Assembly (NCBI GenBank): GCA_025060715.1
Contig: JANXBG010000010.1
Coordinates: 1-55,717, forward strand
Origin: Caldifarciminota bacterium
GTDB taxonomy: Bacteria > Hydrothermota > Tepidihabitantia > Tepidihabitantales > DTDR01
Reading direction: 5' to 3'
Length of the DNA: 55,717 nucleotides
Of the stretch, positions 1 to 9,431 are shown piece by piece. The stretch's first letter is position 1. Every line of letters starts with the position of its first letter. The notes under the pieces are model-generated. The model was given only the letters and a program-made list of their open reading frames with translations, did no database searches and was not told the origin of the DNA. Position numbers and translations under genes: made by a program.

Positions 1-282
1 ATATAATCCAAAACCATCAATGTATATTTTATTCAAATCTTTGTAAGAAGAATAGTTAGGTAGAAATATTCTTTTTTCAATCTTTTCCTTTTTAACAATT
101 TTTCCTTTTAAAAAGAAATTTATTTTATAAGAAAAGAAAGCGGTATCCCCTATTACCTTCTCGGGTTGAAGAGAAGTAAGAGGAAGAGAGTAATAAAATT
201 CAACAAAAGAAAAAGTATCCTCTGCCCAAAAGATTCCATAATCAAAAGATAGAATTTTCAAAAATAATAACAGAGAAATCAT
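1..282 (-). CDS. N-terminal part of a GWxTD-like envelope protein (truncated by window edge)
   Basis: Reverse-strand frame from ATG at 282 reads MISLLLFLKILSFDYGIFWAEDTFSFVEFYYSLPLTSLQPEKV...; FVEFYYSLP resembles the N-terminus of GWxTD family proteins; ATGA overlap with the upstream CDS. Confidence 0.55.
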   Translation of the reverse strand, partial: MISLLLFLKILSFDYGIFWAEDTFSFVEFYYSLPLTSLQPEKVIGDTAFFSYKINFFLKGKIVKKEKIEKRIFLPNYSSYKDLNKIYIDGFGLY

Positions 283-1322
283 TTCTCACTTACTAAAATA
301 TATTCACCAAATCCTCGCAAATCCACAAATAGGAATTCTTTATTATAGCGGTAATAATACCATTTAATATAAGGTTTTTTATCAATTTCGTAGGGAAAAT
401 TTTCTATATGATCAGGTTCGCCATATTGAAAATAGATTTTTGCCCGATCAGAAAAAGCTCCCTTATCACCCCGCCCAAAGTTCTTCTCACAATACTCAAT
501 CTTTAAAAAATACTCCTCTTCAGAAATATTTTTCTTTTTCCAAAACTCACGCCATTTCATCTCCCTCTCTCCTCTCTCTGCTTTTTTCAATTCCTCCATC
601 TCGGTAGGAGTGGCTACATAGATTAAATAAGAGATCTTTTTAAAATAATCTTTGTCCGAAAGATAAAAAGGTAAATCTAAAAAGAAAGAAAAACCCTTTT
701 TAATTTTCTTATTAAAAAATTCTATTTTATAATTTCCACTTTGCGAAAAGAGTAAAAAATCAGATAAGAAAATTTTTAAAGGATTTTTAAAAGTATCTTT
801 TTTTATAACCCTCTCCTCAGGATTGATTATCTGATAAAAAATTTCTTTTTCCATCTTATAGGGAGTAATTTGAAAGATTAAAGAATCCTTTATTGATAAT
901 CGGGCATTCTCTCTTTGATTACAGTTAATAAAAAGGGTTGGCTTATTAAGATCAATAATTAACTCCTCCACCCGCATCCTTTCCGAATTGAGATCTTTTA
1001 TTAAAATTTTTATCTTCTTTTTTAAACTTTTTGTAAAAATTTTAAAACTTAATTGACCAGTTTTTAATTTATTACTTAAGGCCTCTTCATAATTATCCAC
1101 AAAGATAGTATCAATTCTTTCTATTAATAAACTATCAACAATCAACTGAATAAAAAAACTACTGTAATAAATTTTGTCTCGATAAAAGAAAATCACACTA
1201 TTATAAGGGATTTTATATTCCAAATTGAAATAAAAGGTATCATAATTGTAAAAATAATTATAATCATAATTAATTTCTAAATCCGATTGATAAAAGATAA
1301 GAAGAGAAAAAAGAAATACCAT
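279..1322 (-). CDS. GWxTD domain-containing protein
   Basis: C-terminal ...FSDRAKIYFQYGEPDHIENFPYEIDKKPYIKWYYYRYNKEFLFVDLRGFGEYILV, typical GWxTD-domain tail. Confidence 0.75.
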   Translation of the reverse strand: MVFLFSLLIFYQSDLEINYDYNYFYNYDTFYFNLEYKIPYNSVIFFYRDKIYYSSFFIQLIVDSLLIERIDTIFVDNYEEALSNKLKTGQLSFKIFTKSLKKKIKILIKDLNSERMRVEELIIDLNKPTLFINCNQRENARLSIKDSLIFQITPYKMEKEIFYQIINPEERVIKKDTFKNPLKIFLSDFLLFSQSGNYKIEFFNKKIKKGFSFFLDLPFYLSDKDYFKKISYLIYVATPTEMEELKKAERGEREMKWREFWKKKNISEEEYFLKIEYCEKNFGRGDKGAFSDRAKIYFQYGEPDHIENFPYEIDKKPYIKWYYYRYNKEFLFVDLRGFGEYILVSEK

Positions 1323-1515
1323 TATTAAATATTATAAATAATTTTCTTTTAAAGTCAAAATAAAATGCGACATACCTTTGTCACACCCCAAATAATCCAT
1401 CAAACTTTGGTAATATTTATTAAGTTATTGAAATTATATGACTTAAATATATTTTTAAAAATTAAATTTGGCAAATTTTTTGCATATTTTATAATAAACA
1501 GCAAAGGAGGAGTTT

Positions 1516-3393
1516 TTGGGCATAAAGAGGCCTTCCAAATTATTTTTACAAAAACTTTTTAAGATTTTAGATAATTTTCCAGAGTTATTTTATATTTCTG
1601 ATCCCGACACTTATGAGATTATTTATATGAATAAAAAATTAAAAGAACTTATTAAAAAATATAATATTTTTTATGATAAAAAAAATAACCTCTGTTATAA
1701 GATATTTCAAAATCTCTCTTCTCCATGTCCCTTTTGTTCCAATAAGTATCTTTATGAAAATCCCGATAAGCCTTATATTTGGATTCATAAAAATTTAAGG
1801 AATAATCGTTATTATAAATGTATTGACCAATTTTTAAAATTAAAAAATGGTAAGTATTTGAGAGTAGAATTTGCCTTTGATATTACCAATGAAATAAATA
1901 AAAATAAAATAATAAAAGAGTATTATAAAAGATATTATGACCTTTTTGAAAATGTTCCGGCGCCTATTTATATAACAAATGTGGAAGGAAAATTTATAAG
2001 AGTAAATAAAGCAATGAGTAGTTTATTTGGTTATACCAAAGAAGAATTTAGAAATATTAATGCCTTAAATCTTTATTATAATCCAGAAGATAGAAAAAAG
2101 TTTCAAAAGGATATTGAAAAAAAAGGTTATGTAGTAGATTATGAGGTAAAACTAAAAAGTAAAGATGGTAAAATTATAAACTCTCTCTTATCAGCAAGTG
2201 TGATAAAGGACCTTTTTGGAAAAATTGTTGGCTACCAAGGAATAATTAAAAATATAACTTTGGAAAAAGAATATAAAGAATTTCTTAAAGAGACAATTAA
2301 AAGGAAAGAAGAAAAAATAAAAAAATTAGCAGAAGAGAAGGATAGAGAGAGTAAAAAATGTGCTAATCTTCTTATTTATCAAAGTACCTTTGTTCATGAT
2401 TTTAATAATATTTTAGGAACTTTATTAAATAATTATTATCTTATTAAAAATTACTTAAAAGATAATAAATTTTCCGAGATTTACGAAATTTTAAAAAAAG
2501 GAGAAGAATTAATTATTAAAAGCAAAACCTTTATTAATTCTTTATTAAAATTAAGAGAAGAAGGCATAAAAGTTAAAAAATATGTCCCCTTAGCTTCTCT
2601 TATTGAAAGGGTGATAAATTCTTTTGAAAAAAAGAACGAAATTGTCGCAAATATAATTATACCGAAGGATTTAACGGTTTATGGTTATGAAAAACAATTG
2701 GAAATCCTCTTTTTCAATCTGATTAAAAATTCCTGGGAAGCAAAAAGGGAAGAAAAGATTAGAATTGAAATAACAACTGAATTAATCAGCGAGAAAGATA
2801 AAAATTATGTAAAAATCTCTTTCACTGATAATGGTCAAGGGATTAAGAAAGAAGAGTTAGATAAAATCTTTCAACCCTTTTATTCAACAAAAAATCAAAC
2901 AGGTATTGGTTTAAAAATTGTTTCCGAAATTATTAAAAATCATAATGGAAAAATTGAAGTAGAAAGCGAAGTAGATAAATATACCACCTTTCATATTTAT
3001 TTACCGATTTTAAAAGAAACCCCTCTTCCTTTTAAGAAAAAAATTATTTTGGTTGGTGAGGGAGAATTAATAAAGACAGTGAAAGAAATTTTAACCCTCT
3101 TTGACTATGATGTTTTTTATGCCCAAAATTGGGAAGAGGCATTAAAGATTTATTATCAGTTTAAAGAAAAAAAAGAAGCCTTTTTAGGGTTCTTTTATGA
3201 TTCCGGGCGAGAGGCATTAGAAGAAGATATAAAAGAATTTGATAGAATTCTCAATCTAGAACCTGATATAAATATATTCTATTCTTCTTATTTTGTTGAG
3301 CCTAAAGAGTTAATCACCAATAATAATATAATCATTTTAAAGAAACCTTACACTACTGAAGAGTTGATAAGAACAATATCTTGTGTTTCTTAA
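1516..3393 (+). CDS. PAS-domain sensor histidine kinase with degenerate C-terminal receiver-like domain
   Basis: PAS regions, H-box FVHDFNNILGTL, N-box FFNLIKNSWEA, G-boxes DNGQGI and GIGLKIV; C-terminal IILVGEGELIKTVKEIL receiver-like. TTG start after AAAGGAGGAG. Confidence 0.85.
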   Translation: MGIKRPSKLFLQKLFKILDNFPELFYISDPDTYEIIYMNKKLKELIKKYNIFYDKKNNLCYKIFQNLSSPCPFCSNKYLYENPDKPYIWIHKNLRNNRYYKCIDQFLKLKNGKYLRVEFAFDITNEINKNKIIKEYYKRYYDLFENVPAPIYITNVEGKFIRVNKAMSSLFGYTKEEFRNINALNLYYNPEDRKKFQKDIEKKGYVVDYEVKLKSKDGKIINSLLSASVIKDLFGKIVGYQGIIKNITLEKEYKEFLKETIKRKEEKIKKLAEEKDRESKKCANLLIYQSTFVHDFNNILGTLLNNYYLIKNYLKDNKFSEIYEILKKGEELIIKSKTFINSLLKLREEGIKVKKYVPLASLIERVINSFEKKNEIVANIIIPKDLTVYGYEKQLEILFFNLIKNSWEAKREEKIRIEITTELISEKDKNYVKISFTDNGQGIKKEELDKIFQPFYSTKNQTGIGLKIVSEIIKNHNGKIEVESEVDKYTTFHIYLPILKETPLPFKKKIILVGEGELIKTVKEILTLFDYDVFYAQNWEEALKIYYQFKEKKEAFLGFFYDSGREALEEDIKEFDRILNLEPDINIFYSSYFVEPKELITNNNIIILKKPYTTEELIRTISCVS

Positions 3394-4493
3394 CTTTTTA
3401 AAAAATTAATGATAAACTGAGCAATTCTTTTGCGACCATTTATATCTTTAAATTTTTTTAAATTCTCTTTTAACTTATCTCCTAAATCGGTTAAAAGAAT
3501 TTTATCCAAATAAAAAATAATTTCTTTTATGTTTGGCGCATAAAAACCTAATCTATTTTTGGTGATAAATTGGATATTGCCAAGTTCCTGACCATAAAGA
3601 TAATGATAAATTATTATTGGCACTTGGGAAGCAATCGCTTCAGCCAAGGAGATGGATCCAGCCTTTAAAATTGCCACATCACTAATCGCAAAAAGTTCAG
3701 CAATTTTTTCCACATAAGAAAAAATTTTTATTCTCTTTTCTTTATCAAACATTTTTTTAAGTTGATTAAAAAGTTCTAAATTCCTTCCACAAACACAAAT
3801 TAAATAATAATCTCTTTTAGAATAGATTTCTTTCACAATTTTATTAATCTTACCCCAGCCTTCACTACCCCCAAGAATTAAAACCACTTTTTTATCTTTT
3901 TCAATTTGATATTTTCTTTTTAGTTCTTCTTTATTATAATCAAAATCAAATTCTTTTCTTAAAGGAATACCAAAATATTTTGGTAAATTATTTAATTTTT
4001 GATAATCTTTAAAGTAAGGAGAAGAAAAAGGATAGATTATCAAATCAGCCTCTTTTTGAAACCAACTGGTATGATATTTTAAAAATTCAATACCAATAAT
4101 AATAAATTTAATATCTTTATAAAATTTTTTAGCACTCAAAAAAGGGAAATGGTTTAAAAGAGGATGAACCGAAAGGATTGCCTTAATATCAGGATATTTT
4201 CTAAAAAAATCCTCTAAATAAGTGGGTGTGAAAAATTCAACAATTTTATTAAGATAATGATACCACCATTTAGGATAGGTAAAATACCATAAAAACCCCC
4301 AAAAGAAAGGAAAATCTTTTGTTATCTTAGAATAATTTTCTGGAAAATTACAAAAAGGTTTTTTTGTTGCCTCTAAAAAGAAATCGGGAAGATAACTTTC
4401 AATATTATATTTTTCTTTTAATTCTTCGGCTAATGCTCTTGCCACAGTCATATGACCACCACCTGTCTGGGAGGTAAAAAAAAGAATTTTCAT
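3390..4493 (-). CDS. MGDG-synthase/MurG-like glycosyltransferase
   Basis: MKILFFTSQTGGGHMTVARALAEEL and VVLILGGSEGWGK, EAIASQVPIIIYHYLYGQE motifs. Confidence 0.75.
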   Translation of the reverse strand: MKILFFTSQTGGGHMTVARALAEELKEKYNIESYLPDFFLEATKKPFCNFPENYSKITKDFPFFWGFLWYFTYPKWWYHYLNKIVEFFTPTYLEDFFRKYPDIKAILSVHPLLNHFPFLSAKKFYKDIKFIIIGIEFLKYHTSWFQKEADLIIYPFSSPYFKDYQKLNNLPKYFGIPLRKEFDFDYNKEELKRKYQIEKDKKVVLILGGSEGWGKINKIVKEIYSKRDYYLICVCGRNLELFNQLKKMFDKEKRIKIFSYVEKIAELFAISDVAILKAGSISLAEAIASQVPIIIYHYLYGQELGNIQFITKNRLGFYAPNIKEIIFYLDKILLTDLGDKLKENLKKFKDINGRKRIAQFIINFLKS

Positions 4494-4685
4494 TTAATAA
4501 TTAATAACAAAATTTATTTATTTGTCAATTTGTTTATATTGAAAAGTTTTTGACCTATTTTTTATATATCCCAAATTCTTATTATCATTCCATTTTCTTT
4601 AAAATTGGATTTTGGCAAACAGCTTTTTCTCTCCTTCTATTGGCATAAATATTAGTATACTTAACTGATAAACCCACAATAATAC

Positions 4686-4965
4686 CTATACCATATCCTA
4701 TACTGCCCCCTATTTGATAGAAAATAAAATCCCCTTGTCTTATCAATGTGGTACTAAGAAAATATCTAAAAGAATCCCTTATCTATTTTTTAACAAAAGA
4801 ATATATAACTTCCCTAATACCTCCTTTTTCTTTTTTTGGTAATAATATTGGAGATATAAGACCTTGATAATGCCACTAAAAACAAAGGAATATTTTCTTA
4901 TCTTATTAGCCATTATTTCTTCTTACTATATATATATAACGAAGAAAGAGCCCCAAAGGTTAGCA
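4686..4965. repeat. Dispersed ~280 bp repeat, copy 1 (pseudogene-like)
   Basis: Nearly identical to 19343-19623 by direct comparison; only a handful of substitutions and small indels. Confidence 0.9.
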
Positions 4966-5030
4966 TTTTTTTAATATCTTTTTTAAACTCAAACAATTTG
5001 ACTTTCTTATTTTAATTATTATAATAAATT

Positions 5031-5582
5031 TTGATGAAATATTTTCTTATTTTTCTTTTATTAACAATAATAAAAAACGAAAAAGCCTTATGGGAGAAAA
5101 TTAAAAATTTTTATCTTGATTTAAAAACTCTTTCGGGCGATTTTCTTCAAAGAGAATGTGATGAAGAAACAGGAATCTGCTTGGAATATCGGGGGAAATT
5201 TTATATCAAAAAACCTTACTATTTAAGATTAGAAATAAATGAACCAGAAAAATGGCTGGTAATTGCTGATAAAGAAAGTATTTATTTTTATTACCAAAAA
5301 GATTCCCTTTATCAAAAATTATCAGTAAATGAATTTAATCCCTTTTTAATCTTCTTCACCTTTACCACAGATACCATTCTTCCCAAAATAAAAGAAAAAA
5401 ATAAAATGTATTATTTTTTAGATTTTTCTTTTAAAGATTACCAATTAAGTTTAAGGGTAAAAAAGAAAGAACTTTTAATTGATAAGATTGACTATCAATG
5501 GGCAAAGAAAAAAATAGAAATCTTTCTTTATTCCCAAAAGTTAAATAAAACATTAGCTGATAATTTATTTATCAAAAAATAA
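5031..5582 (+). CDS. LolA-like outer-membrane lipoprotein carrier protein
   Basis: Signal peptide, FYLDLKTLSGDFLQRECDEETGICLEYRGKFYIKKPYYLRLEINEPEKWLVIADKESIYFY. Confidence 0.75.
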   Translation: MMKYFLIFLLLTIIKNEKALWEKIKNFYLDLKTLSGDFLQRECDEETGICLEYRGKFYIKKPYYLRLEINEPEKWLVIADKESIYFYYQKDSLYQKLSVNEFNPFLIFFTFTTDTILPKIKEKNKMYYFLDFSFKDYQLSLRVKKKELLIDKIDYQWAKKKIEIFLYSQKLNKTLADNLFIKK

Positions 5583-5974
5583 TGCTCATTAAATCAGGTG
5601 ATTACTGTTTTGCCTGTGGCGATAGAAACCCAATCGGTTTTCAATTAAAAATCATTGAAACTGAAAATGGGGTAAAAGCGGAGTTTATTCCTAAAAAGGA
5701 ATATGAAGGTTATCAAAATATTATTCATGGTGGAATCGTTGCTACTTTACTTGATGAAATGATTGCTTGGGCTTGCCGGAAAAAAGGCTATAACGCAGTA
5801 ACTGCTGAATTACAAATTCGTTATAAAAAACCAATGGTTTTAAATAAAAAATATTTCGCTTACGGTAAAATTAGTAAAAAATATTACCGATTAATTATTG
5901 GTGAAAGCGAAGTTTTTGATGAAGAAAAAACTCTTATTGCTTATGCCCAAGCAAAAATGTATCTAATCTCTTGA
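5582..5974 (+). CDS. PaaI-family hotdog thioesterase
   Basis: CFACGDRNPIGFQLKI ... NIIHGGIVATLLDEMIAWA ... ITAELQIRYKKPM-type hotdog fold. Confidence 0.85.
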   Translation: MLIKSGDYCFACGDRNPIGFQLKIIETENGVKAEFIPKKEYEGYQNIIHGGIVATLLDEMIAWACRKKGYNAVTAELQIRYKKPMVLNKKYFAYGKISKKYYRLIIGESEVFDEEKTLIAYAQAKMYLIS

Positions 5975-7260
5975 AAAAATTTTCCCTAATCTTTCTTGGT
6001 TGTCCAAAAAATCAAGTAGATTGCGAAAAAATTGTTTATTCGCTTTTAAAAGAAGGATATTTTATTACTACCAATTTAAAAGAAGCGGAAATTGTTATTT
6101 TAACTACTTGTGCTTTTATTAAACAAGGAGTTAAAGAATGTGAAAATTGGCTTAAAAAATTAATTGCTTTAAAGAAAAAAGGGGTTATTAAAAAAATAAT
6201 CCTTTATGGCTGTTTAGTAGAAAGGGAAAGAGAAGGATTAATAGAAAAATATCCGGAAGTAGATTGTTTTGTTGGTCTTGGTGGACTAAACAAAATTCCT
6301 CTTCTTATTAAAAAGAAAGAAAATTATTATTTGCCAAAAAATAAACAAGTTTTAATCAAAAATTTACCCCGAATTATTACTGAGCCTTTTTCCTATGTAA
6401 AAATTGCTGACGGTTGTAACAATTGCTGTTCTTATTGTTTAATACCGAAAATTCGAGGCAAATATCAATCAAGAGAAATTAAAGAAATAAAAGAGGAAGT
6501 TAAAGAATTGGTTGATTTAGGAATAAAGGAGATTATTTTAATCGCTCAAGATACCACCCTTTATGGCATTGATATTTACCAAAAACCTTCTTTAGCAAAA
6601 TTATTAAAGGAATTAATAAAAATAAAAAATTTAAAATGGTTAAGAATTCTTTATACCCATCCCGCCCATTATGATGATGAATTGATTAGGATTATAAAAG
6701 ATGAAGAAAAGATTGTAAAGTATCTTGATATTCCTATTCAACACGCTTCTAATAGAATTTTAAAATTAATGAACCGACCCTATACCCAAAAAGATTTAAT
6801 CAAACTTTTAGAGAAATTAAGAAAAATTCCCAATTTAGTATTAAGGACAACGGTAATGGTTGGCTTTCCTTACGAAGAAGAAAAAGATTTTTTAGAATTA
6901 TTATCCTTTATTAAGGATTTTAAATTTGAATATTTAGGTTGTTTCATCTATTCCCGAGAAGAAAATACCTTTGCTTATAACTTAGAAAAACAGATAAAAG
7001 AAAATATCAAAAAAGAACGATATCAAAAAATTATGGAAACGCAGCAGAAAATCACTTTTAATTTTCTTAATTCTTTAAAAGGGAAGATTTTTTTAACATT
7101 AATGGAAAATAAAAATCTTGGTCGGGCCTATTTTCAAGCACCCGAAATTGATGGTTATGTTATTTTTAATAAAAAAGATATAAAAATTGGTGAATTTGCT
7201 AATTGTAAAATTTTAGAAAGAAAAGGTTACGATTTGGTTGGTAAAATTATAGAAAAGTAA
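5971..7260 (+). CDS. rimO: Ribosomal protein S12 methylthiotransferase RimO
   Basis: SLIFLGCPKNQVDCE, radical SAM CNNCCSYCLIPKIRGKYQSR, C-terminal TRAM-like region. Confidence 0.92.
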   Translation: MKKFSLIFLGCPKNQVDCEKIVYSLLKEGYFITTNLKEAEIVILTTCAFIKQGVKECENWLKKLIALKKKGVIKKIILYGCLVEREREGLIEKYPEVDCFVGLGGLNKIPLLIKKKENYYLPKNKQVLIKNLPRIITEPFSYVKIADGCNNCCSYCLIPKIRGKYQSREIKEIKEEVKELVDLGIKEIILIAQDTTLYGIDIYQKPSLAKLLKELIKIKNLKWLRILYTHPAHYDDELIRIIKDEEKIVKYLDIPIQHASNRILKLMNRPYTQKDLIKLLEKLRKIPNLVLRTTVMVGFPYEEEKDFLELLSFIKDFKFEYLGCFIYSREENTFAYNLEKQIKENIKKERYQKIMETQQKITFNFLNSLKGKIFLTLMENKNLGRAYFQAPEIDGYVIFNKKDIKIGEFANCKILERKGYDLVGKIIEK

Positions 7261-7981
7261 AAAACTCATTAAGAAACTGCCAGTAATTTTTTGGTGTTAT
7301 CTTATCATTAATTATTATTGAAAAGATATACTTTTTATCATTCTTAAAATAATAACCACTTAAAGAATAAACATTTTTTAAATAACCCGTTTTAGCAAAT
7401 ATTTGCTTTGGATAATTTAACAATCTCTTTTTCAAAGTTCCCTTTTTTCCGCTAACGGCTAAACTTTTTAAAAACTCTTTCTGATAAGGTGAGAAATAAA
7501 AATAAATCAAAAGATTTATTAAAGTCAAACTGGTCAGACGGTTCTTTTTAGAATAACCACTGCCATCAACAATTTTTAAATTCTCAATTGGTATTTTCTT
7601 TTCCTTTAAAAAGCTTTTAATAATTTTTTCACTACTTGTTTTCTTATATTTTCCAATTAGATAAAAAAGCAAATTGGCTAATTGGTTATTACTTTTACTA
7701 TTTAACTCAAAAAGAATGCGCTTTTTATAATATACTCTACTTGTATATCTCCTTAAATAATTTAAGAAATTTTTATTCCAATTTTCCAAAAGATAACCGC
7801 TTATTAAAAGTTTTAAGTTGGAAGCGGGAATTAAAGGTTTCTTCTCATTATAAGTATAAATAAATCTCTTTTCATTTATTGAATAGAGAACAATACTAAT
7901 TTTTTGGGGATTTAAATGATAACTTTTTATTAAATTTTTTATTTCTAAATTTAGATTGATTAGAATAAGAATAAAAACCAT
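7247..7981 (-). CDS. Compact S13-family D-alanyl-D-alanine carboxypeptidase (PBP4-like)
   Basis: SNLK (SxxK), KSNNQLANLL, VDGSGYSKKNRLT, FAKTGYL (KTG). Confidence 0.8.
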   Translation of the reverse strand: MVFILILINLNLEIKNLIKSYHLNPQKISIVLYSINEKRFIYTYNEKKPLIPASNLKLLISGYLLENWNKNFLNYLRRYTSRVYYKKRILFELNSKSNNQLANLLFYLIGKYKKTSSEKIIKSFLKEKKIPIENLKIVDGSGYSKKNRLTSLTLINLLIYFYFSPYQKEFLKSLAVSGKKGTLKKRLLNYPKQIFAKTGYLKNVYSLSGYYFKNDKKYIFSIIINDKITPKNYWQFLNEFFTFL

Positions 7982-7990
7982 ATTTAAGAA

Positions 7991-9334
7991 TTATTTTAAA
8001 ATAAGATAGGCAATAGTAAAATAGATTGCTAAACCGGTAAAATCAAGAATTGTTGTTAATACTGGGCTACTAATTATTGCTGGGTCTTGTTTCAGTTTAG
8101 TTAAAATTATTGGCAGTATTGTGCCGATTAAGTTTGCCCAAATACAGATTGCCAAAACTGCCAAACCAACAACAAAACTAATCCTTATATCTCTTCGTAA
8201 TAAAAAACTATAACCAAATAATAAAACAAATAGACCTAAACCTAAAAGCACACCAACCAAAATTTCCTTTTTAACAATTTGCCACCATTTTTTAAAATCC
8301 AATTCTCCTAAGGCGATTGCTCTCACAATTAAAGTTGCTGATTGGCTACTAGTATTGCCGCCGGTATCAATCAAAACAGGAATAAAAAAACTTAAAGCAA
8401 TAATTTTATGTAAGAGACCTTCAAAGGAAGCAATAATTGAACTGGATAAAAATCCAGCTATTGCCAAAAGTGAAAGCCAAACAATCCTTTTTTTAAAAAG
8501 AGAGATTATTGGCGTTGCAGTATAACTAAATTTTAAGGGAATAACTCCTGCCCTTTTATGTAAATCTTCAGTTGCCTCTTCTTCATAAACATCTAAAATA
8601 TCATCAACAGTAACTATTCCCAATAAAATATTTCTTTTATCAACTACTGGTAAGGCAATTAAATCATATCTTCGCATCATTCTAGCTGCTTCTTCTTGGT
8701 CTTCATAAGCATTTATAGCTATAAAATCCTTTTCCATAATTTCCGAAATCTTTTGTGAAGGTTCAGCTAATACCAAACGTCTTAAATGAACTTCCCCGAT
8801 CAATCTTCCTTCATCATCTACTACATATAAGATATTGAGGGTTTCAGCATCTTTACCAAATTTTCTTATATGTTCCAAACTATACTTTATTGTCCAATGT
8901 TCTTTCACTTTTACATAATCAGGCGTCATTAAACGGCCAACAGAATCTTTTGGGTAACCAAGCAATTCTAAAGCTTCTCTTCTTTCTTCGGGTGGCAGAA
9001 GGCTGATTAATTGAGAAACAATTTCACCCGGCAATTCTTCAAAAATTTCAGTTCGATCATCAGGCGGGACTTCTAAAAGAATTTCTTTCATTTTCTCACC
9101 CGATAGATTTTTTACTAAATGGACTTGAACCTCCCTTTCTAATTCTATAAAAACTTCAACTGCCAAATCCGTGGGTAAAAGCCGAAAAAGAACTAATCGC
9201 TCTTCATCTTTTAAACTTTCTAAAAGATCAGCAATATCGGGTGGCGGCCACATTGAAATCAACTCTTTCAATACTCGCCAGTCTTTATTCCTTATCGCTT
9301 CTTCAATCTCTGGTTTTAAAAGTTCTTTCAGCAT
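7991..9334 (-). CDS. mgtE: Magnesium transporter MgtE
   Basis: MgtE N-domain, CBS domains, TM region with PVLIDTGGNTSSQSATLIVRAIALGE. Confidence 0.95.
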   Translation of the reverse strand: MLKELLKPEIEEAIRNKDWRVLKELISMWPPPDIADLLESLKDEERLVLFRLLPTDLAVEVFIELEREVQVHLVKNLSGEKMKEILLEVPPDDRTEIFEELPGEIVSQLISLLPPEERREALELLGYPKDSVGRLMTPDYVKVKEHWTIKYSLEHIRKFGKDAETLNILYVVDDEGRLIGEVHLRRLVLAEPSQKISEIMEKDFIAINAYEDQEEAARMMRRYDLIALPVVDKRNILLGIVTVDDILDVYEEEATEDLHKRAGVIPLKFSYTATPIISLFKKRIVWLSLLAIAGFLSSSIIASFEGLLHKIIALSFFIPVLIDTGGNTSSQSATLIVRAIALGELDFKKWWQIVKKEILVGVLLGLGLFVLLFGYSFLLRRDIRISFVVGLAVLAICIWANLIGTILPIILTKLKQDPAIISSPVLTTILDFTGLAIYFTIAYLILK

Positions 9335-9431
9335 AAAAGAAAATAATAATCAATAAAAATTATTTTTCAATCTATTAAATATTAAAAACCGTTTCCAAAA
9401 CAGTCTTCTATACAGTTATAATATGACTTTT

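Noticed and set aside
1365-1562. 65-aa + strand ORF before the kinase
   Set aside because: Covers the promoter/operator region and the kinase start in another frame
3390-3393. 4-nt convergent gene overlaps (also 27662-27669)
   Set aside because: Ordinary in a compact genome
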